A stretch of DNA of 64,000 nucleotides from Gnetum montanum (GCA_015680685.1 MNCI01002042.1:304644-368643); one strand, 5' to 3'. Shown: positions 44,262 to 55,995, counted from the first letter of the stretch. Made by a program: numbers and translations. Notes: a model not told the origin generated them from the sequence alone.

Positions 44262-44315
44262 TACCCCTACAAATCAATGAAAACTTATCCTTAAGTGAAC
44301 AAAAGGATGAACAAG
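44262..44315 (-). other. remnant of 3' UTR and polypurine tract belonging to the LTR above
   Basis: The minus strand reads AAGGATAAGTTTTCATTGA then TTTGTAGGGGTA, like 32210-32243 of D. It ends near 44315 where element H sequence starts. Confidence 0.65.
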
Positions 44316-44455
44316 CTTCAACACTTATAGCCTTACTATCACTTGGAAATACGCTTGCTCCAACACTTTGTAGTTGCTAATGTCCAACATGTTCCCCAAA
44401 GTGAATATGCCATTGCTGATGCACTTGCAACATTAGCCCTTAGCATAGCGCCTAG
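44316..44455 (+). pseudogene. element H: C-terminal part of an extra RNase H (Tat type)
   Basis: The frame gives VANVQHVPQSEYAIADALAT with LALSIAPS after it. The pattern N.QH(V/I)P....(I/N).ADALA.LA is the end of the additional, archaeal-like RNase H that Tat elements carry just before integrase. It is cut by the insertion of G at 44455 (target CCTAG) and continues into integrase at 54286. The rest of the domain is missing. Confidence 0.7.
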
Positions 44456-45252
44456 TGATGAGTCGCGATATCACATACGTGATATCGCATATGCGATATA
44501 CGCGATATCGCAGCCCACCGCAATGTCTATAAATAAGAGGCAACTTTCCCTATTTTATGCAATTAGACTTAGACCCTTAGCTAAACTCTTGTAGTTTTAC
44601 CATTCCAAAGTTAGAATAATTTCCATGTGCCCACAATAGGAGTCTTAAAGTGAACAGATCTTTATTCAAGCAAATTAGACCTAAGCACACATTTGTGTAC
44701 GACAATAAAGACGAACTTTATGATAAACCTCGCAGCATATGGATTAAGCTAAATAGTAATTAATTATTGTTGAATGTTTAAATGCTTTCATAGTTAATTA
44801 ATCTCTCTCAACCCTTGACTCTCCTAGTTAGCGCACTCAGTACGACTACTTCGAGCATGTGTGTAGTGCTTGGTAACCTAGTAACGATTAGCATTTGGTA
44901 ATCCCAGCAATGTTGCACTGGTTCAGGATGTATGCGACAAGTGGGAACGGATACTAGTGTTAGGAACAATTAGAACGTAGTTAGTGAATAGTTAATGAAA
45001 GTTATTCACTTAGTTCTCTTCACCTTCCCCTATTAGCATAAGACATTAAAAAGATAAAAGATATAAAAATCATATACCTCAAGCTTACTTAACCATATAA
45101 CCGTGACAATACAAGTTTGGGAAGATAGTGACTGATTAACCTTAAGTGTTCTATTAAGATGCGTAAGCACTTAGTCCTTGGAGTTTGACTGAATTGAGCA
45201 TGAGATGCTCGTATTGGTATGGTTGAGTGTAGGGGTACCTCGCCACTTATCA
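44456..45252 (+). repeat. element G 5' LTR
   Basis: It starts TGATGAGTCGCGATATCAC and ends CGCCACTTATCA. The GATATC palindromes are packed at 44464-44512; TATAAATA is at 44528-44535; AATAAAG at about 44705. U3 is shorter than in the 3' LTR by about 30 bases in the palindrome region. Confidence 0.93.
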
Positions 45253-45253
45253 T

Positions 45254-45271
45254 TGGTACCATTGTCTAGGA
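45254..45271 (+). other. element G primer-binding site (degraded tRNA-Asp type)
   Basis: TGGTACCATTGTCTAGGA matches the tRNA-Asp primer site at 12 of 18 positions, in the correct place one base after the LTR. Confidence 0.65.
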
Positions 45272-45398
45272 CTTAGTTTTTTTTGCGCTACGTAGAACAT
45301 AGTAGATCATTCATATTGTTGGAATGCTAGAACCAACCCTTAGGGTTGATCAAAAGAAAAATAAGACAACGGTAAATAGCACACCAAATAAGACAAAA

Positions 45399-47342
45399 AT
45401 GTCTTCTTCTTTGCACAAAAGCACTTCACTGCCTAGGACCAACACAAGAGACAGTCGAGGGCACAACACACGTAACCAAGATCCGCTAGTTCCTCAACAA
45501 TTTTGTGTGGTATATATTTATCGTGATGAATATGTACCCCAATTTACCGTTATTCTCCATCAAGATGAAAAACTATGTTGTAGAGACTTGGAGGGTAACA
45601 TAGTGTTGCCTCCAGACCAAGCATTCCCCAACATGCTCCTTCGTGCTCTCGTACGAATAGGCATGTCACAGTTGTACGCAGAGTATGTTGCATGTGACCA
45701 TGACACAAGGGACTACCTTTTCATAGAAGTGCACCGTCAAAGGGACTTACAATAGGAGAGATATCATACATCGTTTAAGGGTAAATGGCCCCATAATACT
45801 CCACATGTCTTGAGAAAAATTGAGGGTGGTGAACCTGCTTCAATAGGTTCCCCACCAAATGATGTTCTCCCTCCTAACGATGATGAGGAGGTGGTGTATT
45901 AGAACCTTCACTCCATGGTTCACAACCCTAGTTCTGATCCCCATGAACATCAAATGTTCAACAAGGGAACACAAACACATGATAAGGATGGGCATTCTAA
46001 TCATAATCATGATTGGGGTCAAGACCACTGAAGAGAAGGTAGGAAACATCATCATGGCGATGGTTCTCCTTCTTCTTCATCTTCATCGTCACAGTCACCC
46101 TCTCCTTTAGTGTCAAGATGCAATCATAAGAAACCTAACCATGAGGATAAAGGTAAACAAAGTGAGAAACCTCAACGAGAGAGTTGAGAACAAGGATGAG
46201 GGCACTCTAGAGAATCATGGCATGGAAGAAGGGAGAGTAGGGAACTATGTAGACATCATAGACGCTATGAATGAAATGACCATGAAGAACCCCTACTTGC
46301 AACCCAAAGCATGTTAGATATTACGGAGGCCGTAAGAATTCCCACAAGGCACTAAAAAGATAGTAGGATCAAGAGGTTAGACATAAATAATATCTCATGA
46401 TTTGAGGGGGGATACAACGCTGATCCTTAGAACCACTTATAAGCATTTCACAATGCATGTGCCTTGTAGAACATTGAGAATGAATGGAAAAAACTAAATT
46501 TGTTTCCAAGGATACTAGTAAAAGAAGAGGAAAGCTAGTACCGGTCCTTAGAACTGGAACCCATTTGAAGATGGAGTACGATGCTAGAGATATTTAATGA
46601 TAAGTATCAAATGTACTCTCGAGTGTCTGACCTACAAAAGCAAATCCAAGGATGGAAGCAAGGAAATCACGAACCCTTGGATGCTACCATGGACCATTAT
46701 TATGCACTATTACATCGTTGCCCAGGCCATGGTTACGCACAACAGGATCAACTACGCCATCTTGTAGATGGACTTAGGCATGAAACCAGGAGAACCCTTG
46801 GAATGTATGCCCAGGGGAGATTATCAGAGCTTAGGTCCCATCAGGTTCATAGATTGATGGAGCAAGTAGCCAAGAAAGAAGGAGAGCTACATAAAAGAGA
46901 AAGTGTGGAAGAGTACAACCACGATACTTCCCTCTGAAATAGGGGAGTAAGATTCTGTGAGGAGGAGGAAGAGTTACCACTCGAAGAGATGGTGAATAGG
47001 AAAACCTTGCCACTCCAAAAATTAACAACAAAAGTGTTGGTAAAGGTAGACCAAATGTGGGACTCCCTAGATAGTAGATTTGAAACTGTTCTCAAAATTG
47101 TAGACGATTCTAAGAAGCGACGTAGTGACTATGACAAAAGAAAAAAGAGGGACATGGATAATGCACGTAACAAAGGTAAGGGTAAAATGGCCATCACTAA
47201 AGAGGTTGTGGATTCTAATTTGGACAATGACAGTGGATGCGAGATATGCCAATATGACTATCCTAAGGGATGTTTCATAGTAATCTCACATATGCAAGAG
47301 TCTGGGGTGTATGTACTCAACCCACGACTTAACAAGCGATAA
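45399..47342 (+). pseudogene. gag: element G: Gag (nonsense codons)
   Basis: ATG 45399 (MSSSLHKSTSLPRTNTRDSR) aligns with the start of D; an in-frame ATG at 45324 is also possible. The frame is open to 45755. The Ser/His-rich part and capsid start (about 45900-46450) carry several stops. The frame is open again from 46581 (FNDKYQMYSRVSDLQKQIQ, DGLRHETRRTLGMYAQGRL) to 46937 and from 46989 (KVDQMWDSLDSRFETVLKI) to 47342. The knuckle reads CEICQYDYPKGC, with the His replaced by Tyr. It ends VLNPRLNKR. Its role is particle assembly and RNA packaging. Confidence 0.85.
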
Positions 47343-47960
47343 GCACCCTGATGGTTACCTTATCCCCAAGGTAACCCAAGGTAGTTCCACCAACCTTTAA
47401 TGTATTACCCAAGTGGAACTCTGCCACAACCTATTAAGAAACACCAGCAGTGGTAATACCCACAGTCATGGGGGATGCCACCACCAAGGCAACAATACCC
47501 TTACCGGCAACCAGATCCATATGCCTATTACGTGCAGCAGCTAATCTCTCCACGTGACTTTGTTGGTCACATGACACCACAACGTCACTACCAAGCTTAG
47601 GAGTATTATAGGACTCCTTCTTTTGGGAGAGACAACCCATAGACATACCATCCTTCGAACCCATCCACAACTCTCACACTGATAGCTCCATTACCACCTA
47701 CTCCACTAATGCAAGGGGAATTCCCCACTCAACCGCAACAACACAATGTCATGAGGGCTATGAATCCTCAACACGAAATTGATTTTGACAACCTTATGAA
47801 GAAAAGACCTTTCTTCAAAACCAATGGCCCAGCCAAGCCCTCACCATTACAAGCAATTGAACATCTAAACACCTCCCTATCAAATAAGGCTTTAGGACCT
47901 CCCTCAACCCAAAAATCAAGCTTAATGCACATGGTTATATTAACACATGTTGTTACTAAC
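47343..47960 (+). pseudogene. element G: Pro/Gln-rich linker
   Basis: It is collinear with D 28921-29517. Blocks such as YPQGNPR, HPSSNPSTTLTLIAPLPPTP-like and MQGEFPTQPQQHNVMRAM are readable; from 47709 the frame is open to 47963. AGTCATGGGGG is at 47464-47474. Confidence 0.65.
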
Positions 47961-47969
47961 TAGATTAAG

Positions 47970-48527
47970 GTGGGCCACCTTCCCAAGAAATTCTTTAATC
48001 TTGGAAGTCCTCTAATCTATCTCCAAGTCACTAGGAATGAACCATGTAAAGCTCTTCTAGACTCAAGTTCCAAAGTCAACCTAATATCACAAGAGATGTA
48101 TAAAGCCTGGAACCTACCTCCATTAAGGAAGAGTAACATTCAACTAGAGCTGGCCGACCAGTCCATCACTCTTCCCTTGGAACTGGTGAAGGACACTATT
48201 ACCACTGTATGTGGGTGGTTGTATCCAACTGATTTCCTAGTGATACAAGTAAACAACAGTAAGGGGGACTTCCCAATAATAATGGGAAGAGCATGGCTAA
48301 GTACTATAGATGCACACCTAGGAATCCACAATCTTTCCCTGGAAATATCTAAGAAGAACACTTTCAGAAAGATCGAGAAGAAGAAAGTTCCATGCATTGC
48401 ATATAGTGACACATGGTGCCATTGTGTGCAAAAATCATGGGTTATGCAAAGTTTATCATTACCTACATGCAATCGATGTGCACAAGACATTAATATACAA
48501 AAGTGCCTATATGCAGTAGCCACATGA
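47970..48527 (+). pseudogene. element G: aspartic protease, open for 185 codons
   Basis: The domain is uninterrupted here: LPKKFFNLGSPLIYLQ, ALLDSSSKVNLISQEMY (active site DSS in place of DSG, 48060-48068), LELADQSITLPLELVKD, GWLYPTDFLVIQVNN, KGDFPIIMGRAWLSTIDAH and KKKVPCIAYSD, followed by CNRCAQDINIQKCLYAVAT. The Gly to Ser change at the catalytic triplet would probably inactivate it. A stop separates it from the RT part, whose frame continues. Confidence 0.85.
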
Positions 48528-48779
48528 CAAGAAGAAACCCAGTGGCTGATGGCTGATCAAGAGACAAACTCACTAACATGCATGGAACTAACTGAGGGAA
48601 TAACTGGTGCTTACATTGAAAGCATAGATACACTGGAGCAAGTCTGTTGCCAACTCCCTTGTCTTAACCTTGAAAACATCAACTAGGGGAAGTTGGAAAT
48701 TCCTAAGAGATTTAAATAAGAGCCCTTAGATTTGAAACCATTGTCCACCGGTCTAGATTACATGACCCTCAAAAATGGA

Positions 48780-49745
48780 AAACTGGTGATCATCAATGCA
48801 AAACTTGTTCCTAAACAAAAAGAAATACTGTTGGAAGTGATAAACAAGTGGTCAAAAGACTTTGCCTAGTCATACCCCAAGTTAACTAGAATAGATCCTA
48901 GGATATGCCAGCATAGGATTTACATGAACCCCTCGATGAAACCTCAAAAACAACCACAGAGGCAATTGAACCCAAAATTGAATCAAATAGTAAAAGAAGA
49001 AATAGAACAACTTCTTAAGGTTGGGTTCATATATCCCATTTCTGATAGTGAATGGGTTATCCCTTTGGTGATTGTGCCTAAAAATGGAGGCAAATAGAGG
49101 GTGTGTATAGATTTTAGGCTGCTGAACATGACAACATTTAAGGATCACTTTCCGTTGCCATTCATTGACCAAGTCTTAGACATCATAGCAGGGCATCGCT
49201 ATTATAGTTTTCTGGATGGCTATAGTGGATACAACCAAATATGGATAGCCTTAAAGGATCAAGCTAAGACAACATTCACCAATCCTTGGGGAACATTTGC
49301 ATATAAACAAATTCCATTTGGCTTGTGCAATGCTCCTGCCACATTTCAATGCCTAGTTCTAAGCATATTCCAACAATAGATAGGAAACAAAGTAGAAGTC
49401 TTTATGGATGACTTCTCCACTTATGGAACAAGCTTTGATCAAGCCTTGGACTGATTATAGCTAGTGGTGAAATGATGTGAAGAAACTAACTTAAGGCTCA
49501 ACTAGTAGAAAAGCCATTTGATGGTCCAAGAAGGCATAGTACTTCGACATAAGATTTCACATTCAGGAATAGAGGTAGACCTAGATAAAGTTAGGATCAT
49601 CCAAGGAATCACTTGTTAATAGAAAACTATCAAAGACATTCGATCATTCCTTGGACACACTGGCTATTAAAGGAGATTCATTAAGAACTTCTCCAAGATT
49701 GCCAAACCATTGGTAGAGCTCACAAAGAAGGAGACACCATTTGAA
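48780..49745 (+). pseudogene. element G: reverse transcriptase
   Basis: Nearly all motifs are clear: EEIEQLLKVGFIYPISDSEW, RVCIDFRLLN, FKDHFPLPFIDQVLDII, YYSFLDGYSGYNQIWIAL, TFTNPWGTFAYKQIPFGLCN, APATFQCLV, then EVFMDDFSTYGTSF with intact FMDD (49401-49412), and the thumb FLGHTGY.RRFIKNFSKIAKP. Stops (TAG, TAA and others) replace mostly Gln, Trp and Arg codons. The Asp pair is preserved, and the sequence is of the Athila/Tat branch by eye (FLDGYSGYNQI, IPFGLCNAPATF). Confidence 0.92.
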
Positions 49746-49829
49746 TGGACCAGGAAATGTGAACGAGCATTTCAAACTTTGAAACAAAATCTTGTCGAAA
49801 CTCCTATTCTACAAGATCCTGACTGGTCC

Positions 49830-50215
49830 AGACTGTTCCATATAATGACTAATGCATCCAATTATGCCTTAGGAGCTATACTTACATAGTTAGATGATCA
49901 AAAACATCCTTACTACATCCACTATGCAAGTAGGAGTATCGCTGGTGCATAACTTAACTACATAACTATAGAAAAAGAATTAATGATTGTAGTGCTTACA
50001 CTGGATAAGTTTAGACACTATGTGTTAGGTTACAAACTGTTCATCCATACAGATCATAGTGCAATCCAGTTTCTCATGAACAAGCCAATGGTTAGTCCTC
50101 GTATTATACGATGGCTGGTAATCCTATAAGATTTTGATCTAATGATGATCGATCAAAAGGGCACCAAGAACGTAGTTGCAGATCATTTATCTCAGTTGCA
50201 CTGGGATAGCAAGGA
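49830..50215 (+). pseudogene. element G: RNase H
   Basis: LFHIMTNASNYALGAIL (the usual Asp of the first motif is Asn), YYIHYASRSIAGA, IEKELMIVVLTLDKFRHYVL, FIHTDHSAIQFLMNKPMVSP and NVVADHLSQL. The DHS motif and the catalytic Glu are kept. Two or three stops. Confidence 0.88.
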
Positions 50216-50324
50216 GGATGAATATGTAATGTCTGATCAATTTCCTGATGAAGCCCTCTTTGAGTGTGTAGCAAATAACCAACCCATGGAGATGAATTGG
50301 TATAGTAGCATTCTCACCTATCTC

Positions 50325-51480
50325 CTTACCTAACAAACACCATAGGAGCTGGACTTTAGGAAGAAACAACAATTTCTTCACAAAGCCAAGTACTTCATAG
50401 AGATCAACAAATAACTTTACAAAGTTTGTCCTGGCTTGGTTTGATGGTGTGTGCCCGAAGTGGACCAACTAAGAGTTCTCCAAGACACTCATGAGGGCCC
50501 TTGTGGGGGTCACTATGCAGGGAGACAAACAGCTATTAAGATCCTACTTGCAGAATACTACTAGCCAACATTATTTCAGGACATCCATCAATTTGTCCAA
50601 TCTTGCGAGCACTGTCAACATGATGGTGGAATAACTACTAGAATGGAGGGTCCACAACAATGGATTCAACCTTTAGAATCCTTCGACATTTGGGAAATAG
50701 ACTTTTTAGGGCCCATTACACCAATGTCCAATGGAAAATATTACATCATTGTTGCTATAGACTAGCTAACAAAATGGGCTGAAGCAACTGCTATTACAGA
50801 CTACACATCATCGACAATTACATGATTTGTGCAACAAAAAGTTGTAAATAGGTTTGGTGTGCCACGTACACTTATCTTAGATAATGGAACACACTTCATA
50901 GGTGCAACCTTTTGGAAGTTGATGCAACACTTAGGGGTTGAGCATAAATTGACTACACCTTATCACCCCCAAGCTAATGGCTAAGCCAAGGTTACTAACC
51001 TGGAGATTACTAAAATATTAACAAGGACAATTAGCAAATATAGGTAAGATTGGAGCACTAAATTGAATGATGCTCTCTGGGCATATCGCTCCACTTGGAA
51101 ACTCCCTATATGCTACTCTCCCTATGAGTTAGTATACGGAAAACTTCCAAAGCTTCTAATTCAAACCAAGCTCTGTACAGTATCCATGGCTTGTGACCTC
51201 CACCTTGACCTTGATCTAGCACAAAAAAAAAGGTTGGCAACTCTAAATGTGCTAGATGAGAACTGATTGGTTGCCCTGTCATCAAATGAGTTGCACAAGG
51301 CACATAACAAGCAATGTCATGACTTAAAAATTTGAATGGTTAAGTATCAACCAGAAGATAAGGTCCTCTATTGGAACCCCACACTTGTGCCACAATGCAC
51401 AAAATTTCAAACATTATGGGAAGGATGACCTCTGAGAGAGGATGACCTTGCTCATTATTTCAGATCTTCCCCTTTCAACT
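50325..51480 (+). pseudogene. element G: integrase (D-D-K), C-terminus shortened
   Basis: The zinc-binding part is DTHEGPCGGHYAGR...CEHCQHDGG (about 50487-50630). The core has FDIWEIDFLGPITPM (first Asp), LILDNGTHFIG (second Asp, 50877 on) and PYHPQANG.AKVTNLEI. The third catalytic position is Lys (codon 50988-50990), exactly 35 residues after the second Asp. It goes on through NDALWAYRSTWKLP, YSPYELVYGKLPKL and DKVLYWNPTLVPQ. Compared with copy A, about 150 bases of the C-terminus are missing before the final block (MGEMDTY). Confidence 0.9.
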
Positions 51481-53066
51481 CAGTCATGGGGGAGATGGAC
51501 ACCTATGTTGATCATTTGAGGGCCTCAGTTCCTTTTTGAGTTTTTTCTTTTACACATTTTTGTTTGACAAATTTCTTTAAATTTTATCATTTTTGTTTTA
51601 CAACATCATTTATACTCTTTCATTTCTTTGTGTGTTTGTTTATTTTTTTTGGCTCATCATTCATACTTTTTCCGCTTATTTGTGTGTTTATTTATTTTAT
51701 TAGATTCATCACCTAATAAGTGCTCTTGATGGTGGTATGAACTGTATTCTATTGATTGCTAATGTTTGGTTTTTACCTTTGAGATATAATGTTGATACTA
51801 AGGTATGGTTCTTTTGATATAATAGACAATGAGTCCACATCATCCATGCATCCATGAATTTCTATGGTCTCTCTTGGCTTGGAACTGTACAGTCCCTTTC
51901 TTAATCATAGAGCTATTAACGAATTGGTGATTGGGCATTTCTCAAACTAAGAAAGGACTCAAGGATTGAAAAGGTTATGACTTCAAGGGGATTTGATGCA
52001 TTTGTGCTGCCCATTCTCTTGGGTGCTTGGATGTTTTCTTCTTGAGTTTTCCTTACCATTCGGACATTGCTCCATTATTGGGAAGCCAAGATAATAAAAA
52101 TAATAAGTCTTTGCATGGTGTGGTTCTCATGCAAAAAAAAAAAACAAGAGAGAAAAGTGAGAATTAATAGCAAAACCCTTAGATGAAATAATCATCTGGG
52201 TTGTAAGCACTGGTTATAAAACTAAATAAATATGTTCCCTCTAACTAGGGCCCTTTCTCACTTCCTACTTTCTCCTTTTTCATTTCGTTAGAATGGTGGT
52301 GACTTGTTGGCGGAGGCATTCTTGTTACTTCAAGTAGATGGATTGGCCAAATGTATTAATGCGAAGTCATTGGATGTGGATTTTTTGAGGTTGGATTTGG
52401 AATGAGATCTACTAAGTCACATTAACCATTAATACACAAGGGGCTGTACACCACCTAATTCTTGAGACTCCATTGCATTCTCTTCTTTCCATCATTCTTT
52501 TTCCATTCTTCTCCTTATTGCTGGTTGTATCAATAGTCCATATTTTGGTTGATGCATTATGTTCTTTTTGTTAAATTCTTGTGGTTAAGACTTTAACTCT
52601 TGCTTCCAAATGACATTTCTAGAGCCTACGGACTCTTTGAATGTGGGACTGCCAAGGCATTGAGGGCATGAGCCTACTTTGGGGAGGACCCACTGGCATT
52701 CCTATTTGGTGCATCAGTTAATTTCTTTTCCTTAAACATTTCCACAATCAACATTTATTTTATTCATTTCCATCTCTAACATGCATTTCATCGGTGTTGC
52801 CATTGTTTCTTTTTCTCCATCTTTCTTACCCCTTATCTATTTCCATTCTCTCGCTACCGAAGGATCGCTCTTAGTCATGGGGGTCCTAGTCCAATTTTTT
52901 TGATTTTCTCTTAATCCCTACACCTTGGATAGTCACCAATGTTATATCTCCAACATCCATATTAGCCATATCACAACTTAGCCAATGGACCGTACACTAA
53001 GTCAAGGTATCAACTACATTGTGATTCATTTATCCTTGCTAATATAAGACTGTGTTGTGTGTGCAG
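51481..53066 (+). other. element G: long 3' UTR and ORF3 splice acceptor
   Basis: It matches D 30305-31875 throughout. AGTCATGGGGG is at 51482-51492 and 52873-52883; CCCTCTAACTAGGGCCCTTT at about 52237; the conserved block with GGGCATGAGCCTACTTTGGG at 52655-52702; TTGCTAATATAAG (53037-53049) then GTGTGTGCAG to 53066. No coding sequence is supported. Confidence 0.7.
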
Positions 53067-53289
53067 ATGGCAATCATACAACAATGGATTGGATCTAGAG
53101 GGAACACTTGGAATGGATTGGTGCTGGAGAAATTATGCAAGGAACAAGATTGATGGCACGTTTATGGATGTACAACAAAAAGTGCAATCTTGGCGTCGGC
53201 AGCAACAGACTTCTTTTTTCTCTCTCTCTCTTCTCTCTTCTCTCTTTTCTCTCAGCTGCCAAATAAGGCTGGGTGTCAAATGTGTATAG
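53067..53289 (+). pseudogene. element G: short ORF3 remnant
   Basis: ATG right after the acceptor-like AG. The first codons match D (ATGGCAATCATACAAC), followed by frameshifts relative to D, then a CT-rich tract (53217-53255). As in D, the bulk of ORF3 is missing. Product unknown. Confidence 0.45.
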
Positions 53290-53441
53290 TGTTCACTCTT
53301 ATTGTCATGAGCACTAATATTTTCATGTGTTGTAATGATGATCTATTCACGTGTCACCCCATTCACCATTAGTGTCATTCAAGTCAATAATCTCATACCT
53401 TCCCAGTATTTTGTAAGGAACTCGAGGACAAGTATTCATTT

Positions 53442-53454
53442 AGTCATGGGGGTA
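53442..53454 (+). other. element G polypurine tract
   Basis: AGTCATGGGGGTA directly before the 3' LTR at 53455. Confidence 0.85.
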
Positions 53455-54280
53455 TGATGAGCTGCGATATCATGTATGTGATATCGCAAATGTGATATTT
53501 CATCCACCCCCACAATATCGCGTACATGATATCGTGGCCCGCCGCAATGTCTATAAATAAGAGGCAACTTTCCCTATTTTAGGCACTTAGACTTAGACCC
53601 TTAGCTAAAGTTTTGTAGTTTTACCATTCTAGAGTTAGAATAACTTCCATGTGCCCGCAGTAGGAGTCTTAAAGTGAATGGATCTTTATTTGAGCAAATT
53701 GTTCCTAAGCATACATTTGTGTACGACAATAAAGACAAACTTTATGATAAACCTTGCAGCATATGGACTAAGCTAAAGAGTAATTAATTATTGTTGAATG
53801 TTTAAATGCTTTCCTAGTTAATTAATCTCTCTCAACCTTTGAATCTCCTAGTTAAGTGCACTCATACAATAGCTTCGAGCATGTGTGTAGCACTTGGTAA
53901 CCCAGGAATGATTAGCATTTGGTAATCCCAGCAATGTTGCACTGGTTCAGGATGTGTGTGGCAAGTGGGAATGGATACTGGTGTTAGGAACAATTAGAAC
54001 GTAGTTAGTGTATAGTTAATGAAAGTTAGTCACTTAGTTCTCTTCACCTTCCCCTATTAGCATAAGACATTAAAAAGATAAAAGATATAAAAATCATATA
54101 CCTCAAGCTTACCTAACCATACAACCGTGACAATACAAGTAAGTTTGGGAAGACAACAATTGATTAACCTTAAGTGTTCCATTAAGCCACGTAAGCACTT
54201 AGTCCTTGGAGTTTAACCGGATTGTGTGTGAGACACTCATATTCATATGGTTGAGTGTAGGGGTACCTCACCACTCATCA
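53455..54280 (+). repeat. element G 3' LTR
   Basis: It starts TGATGAGCTGCGATATCAT and ends CCACTCATCA. TATAAATA is at 53552-53559. The palindrome region is longer than in the 5' LTR. It is followed by CCTAG. Confidence 0.94.
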
Positions 54281-54285
54281 CCTAG

Positions 54286-55620
54286 CATGTTCAATGCATT
54301 TCCCACCTTGGTGGTAGATTACACTGCACTTATTACACAAACCATCAAAGATGCATCCATAGCCACAATTAGCATCACCCATGGAAAAGAGTGGTATGAC
54401 GATATCAAGGCATACCTTCTACAAGGTGAGCCTCTGCAACACTCAACTACTACTAAAAAGGATGCAATACAAAAACATTCATAGTATTACATCATATTAG
54501 GTGATAACATGTTATCTTGCAGATCCTACAATGGCATACTGCTAACTTGTGTAAGCAAAAACAAAGAAAAATTAATCATTAAGCAAGTCCACAAAGGGCT
54601 GTGTGGAGGTCACATAGCACCTAGGGCAATGACAACAAAAATCAGATGTCTAGGCTACTATTGACCTTACATGGAGAGCAATTACATTTGGAAATTCAAA
54701 ATATGTGGCAGTTGTCAATGGCATGACAACTTAATGCACATGCCACCAACTGAATTGCATACAAAAAATATTACATGGTCATTCCAATGTGAGGGCTTGA
54801 ACATCATCAGACCCATAATGCCTAGGTCACTGCAATGGAATATTTTACCAAGTGGGTTGAAGCTATTTCCCTTGGGAAGATGACATCACAATAGGTTTGC
54901 AAGTTTGTGTTGGACAACATAGTGATCCATTTCAGCTTGCCCATGACCATAGTGAGGGATAATGAACTACAATTTAGTAGCAATAAAACTAAATCTTTTT
55001 GTGATTTCTTTGGCATCAAACACTCCTTTTCATCGCCATACTACCCTTAGGCAAATGTCCAAGTAGAGGCTACCAACAAGGTCATTGTTAATCTCCTCAA
55101 GAAGATTCTAAGTAATAGTAAACAATGATGGCATGAGCAACTATTATATACACTTTAGGCCTATCACACGACTCATCAAACAACAACAAGTATGATGCCT
55201 TATATCCTCATTTATAGATCTAAAGTAGTTTTGCAACTTAAGTTGTAGGTTCCATTGCTCCAAGTAATCCTCTCAAACTTCATCGATGAAGGTTAGAACA
55301 ATGAGCTGAGAACTATAGACCTTGACTCAATATATGAGAATTGCATGTGTACGCTTGATCACATTGAATGGTATCAAGAAAGGATATGGCAAAAGCATCG
55401 TCACAACTAGCATCGATGCTCAATCACGAAAGAGAACCTAGTCCTCAAAGCTATTCATAAACTCACAAATAAATTCTTAGCCAACTGAGAAGGGCCTTTC
55501 TTGGTCACTAAGGCCTACGATAATTGAGCATTTAAGCTTGTTGATCAAGATGAAAATAAGTTTTCCAATTCGGTGAACCATTCACACTTGAAGCTATACT
55601 ATATCTAGCATGCAACACTG
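54286..55620 (+). pseudogene. element H: integrase (Tat type, canonical D-D-E)
   Basis: It continues the RNase H of 44316-44455 after removal of G. First comes the spacer HGKEWYDDIKAYLLQGEP, then the zinc-binding part VHKGLCGGHIAPRAM...CGSCQWHDN (about 54590-54725), GLNIIRPIMP for the first core motif (Asp changed), KWVEAI, VRDNELQF (second Asp, about 54957) and ANVQVEATNKVI with the catalytic Glu at 55066-55068, 35 residues after the Asp. The C-terminus has GPFLVTKAYDN and VNHSHLKLYYI. Several stops. It differs strongly from the family 1 integrases. Confidence 0.82.
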
Positions 55621-55629
55621 CATGTCAAT

Positions 55630-55995
55630 GAAGTAAGGTAAGCATTCATCTACTAAGATGTTAAAATAGCACAATTCATCTACTATGACATTAAACTGGC
55701 ATGAATGTCCACTATGACATTAAACTAACATAGCTTGTCCTTGGGTCATGATGTTAAACTGGCACAACATGTCTGTTAAGATTATAAAGTAGCAATCCAC
55801 CATGGCTTTAAACTAGTAGCCTGCCATGACTCTAACATGGCATAGCATGTTCACTAAGATGTTAAACTAGCATAAAGTAATCCACTAGGACTATAAACTA
55901 GTGCAACACAAGACCTTAAATTGGGCCCAATGGTCTACTAGGACCTTAAACTAGTAAATCCATGGTCTAATAAGACCTTAAATTAGGTTTGTGAT
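55630..55995 (+). repeat. element H: degenerate 30-38 base tandem repeats after integrase
   Basis: About ten units are built on ACTAAGATGTTAAACTAGCA followed by a CACAACATGTC-like half; variants include CTATGACATTAAACTGGCA and GGACCTTAAACTAGT. Spacing varies. Tandem repeats in the 3' UTR are a known trait of the Tat/Ogre lineage. Confidence 0.7.

Larger units (their letters stand above)
44456..54280 (+). mobile_element. element G: full-length family 1 retrotransposon
   Basis: This 9.8 kb element has LTRs 44456-45252 and 53455-54280 and a perfect duplication CCTAG (44451-44455 and 54281-54285). It is the only copy here with all of gag, protease, RT, RNase H and integrase in order. The pol part is readable almost in one frame, with many nonsense codons and few frameshifts. 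It interrupts element H between RNase H and integrase. The two LTRs differ at roughly one base in twelve over about 280 bases compared by eye, so the insertion is old. Confidence 0.95.
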
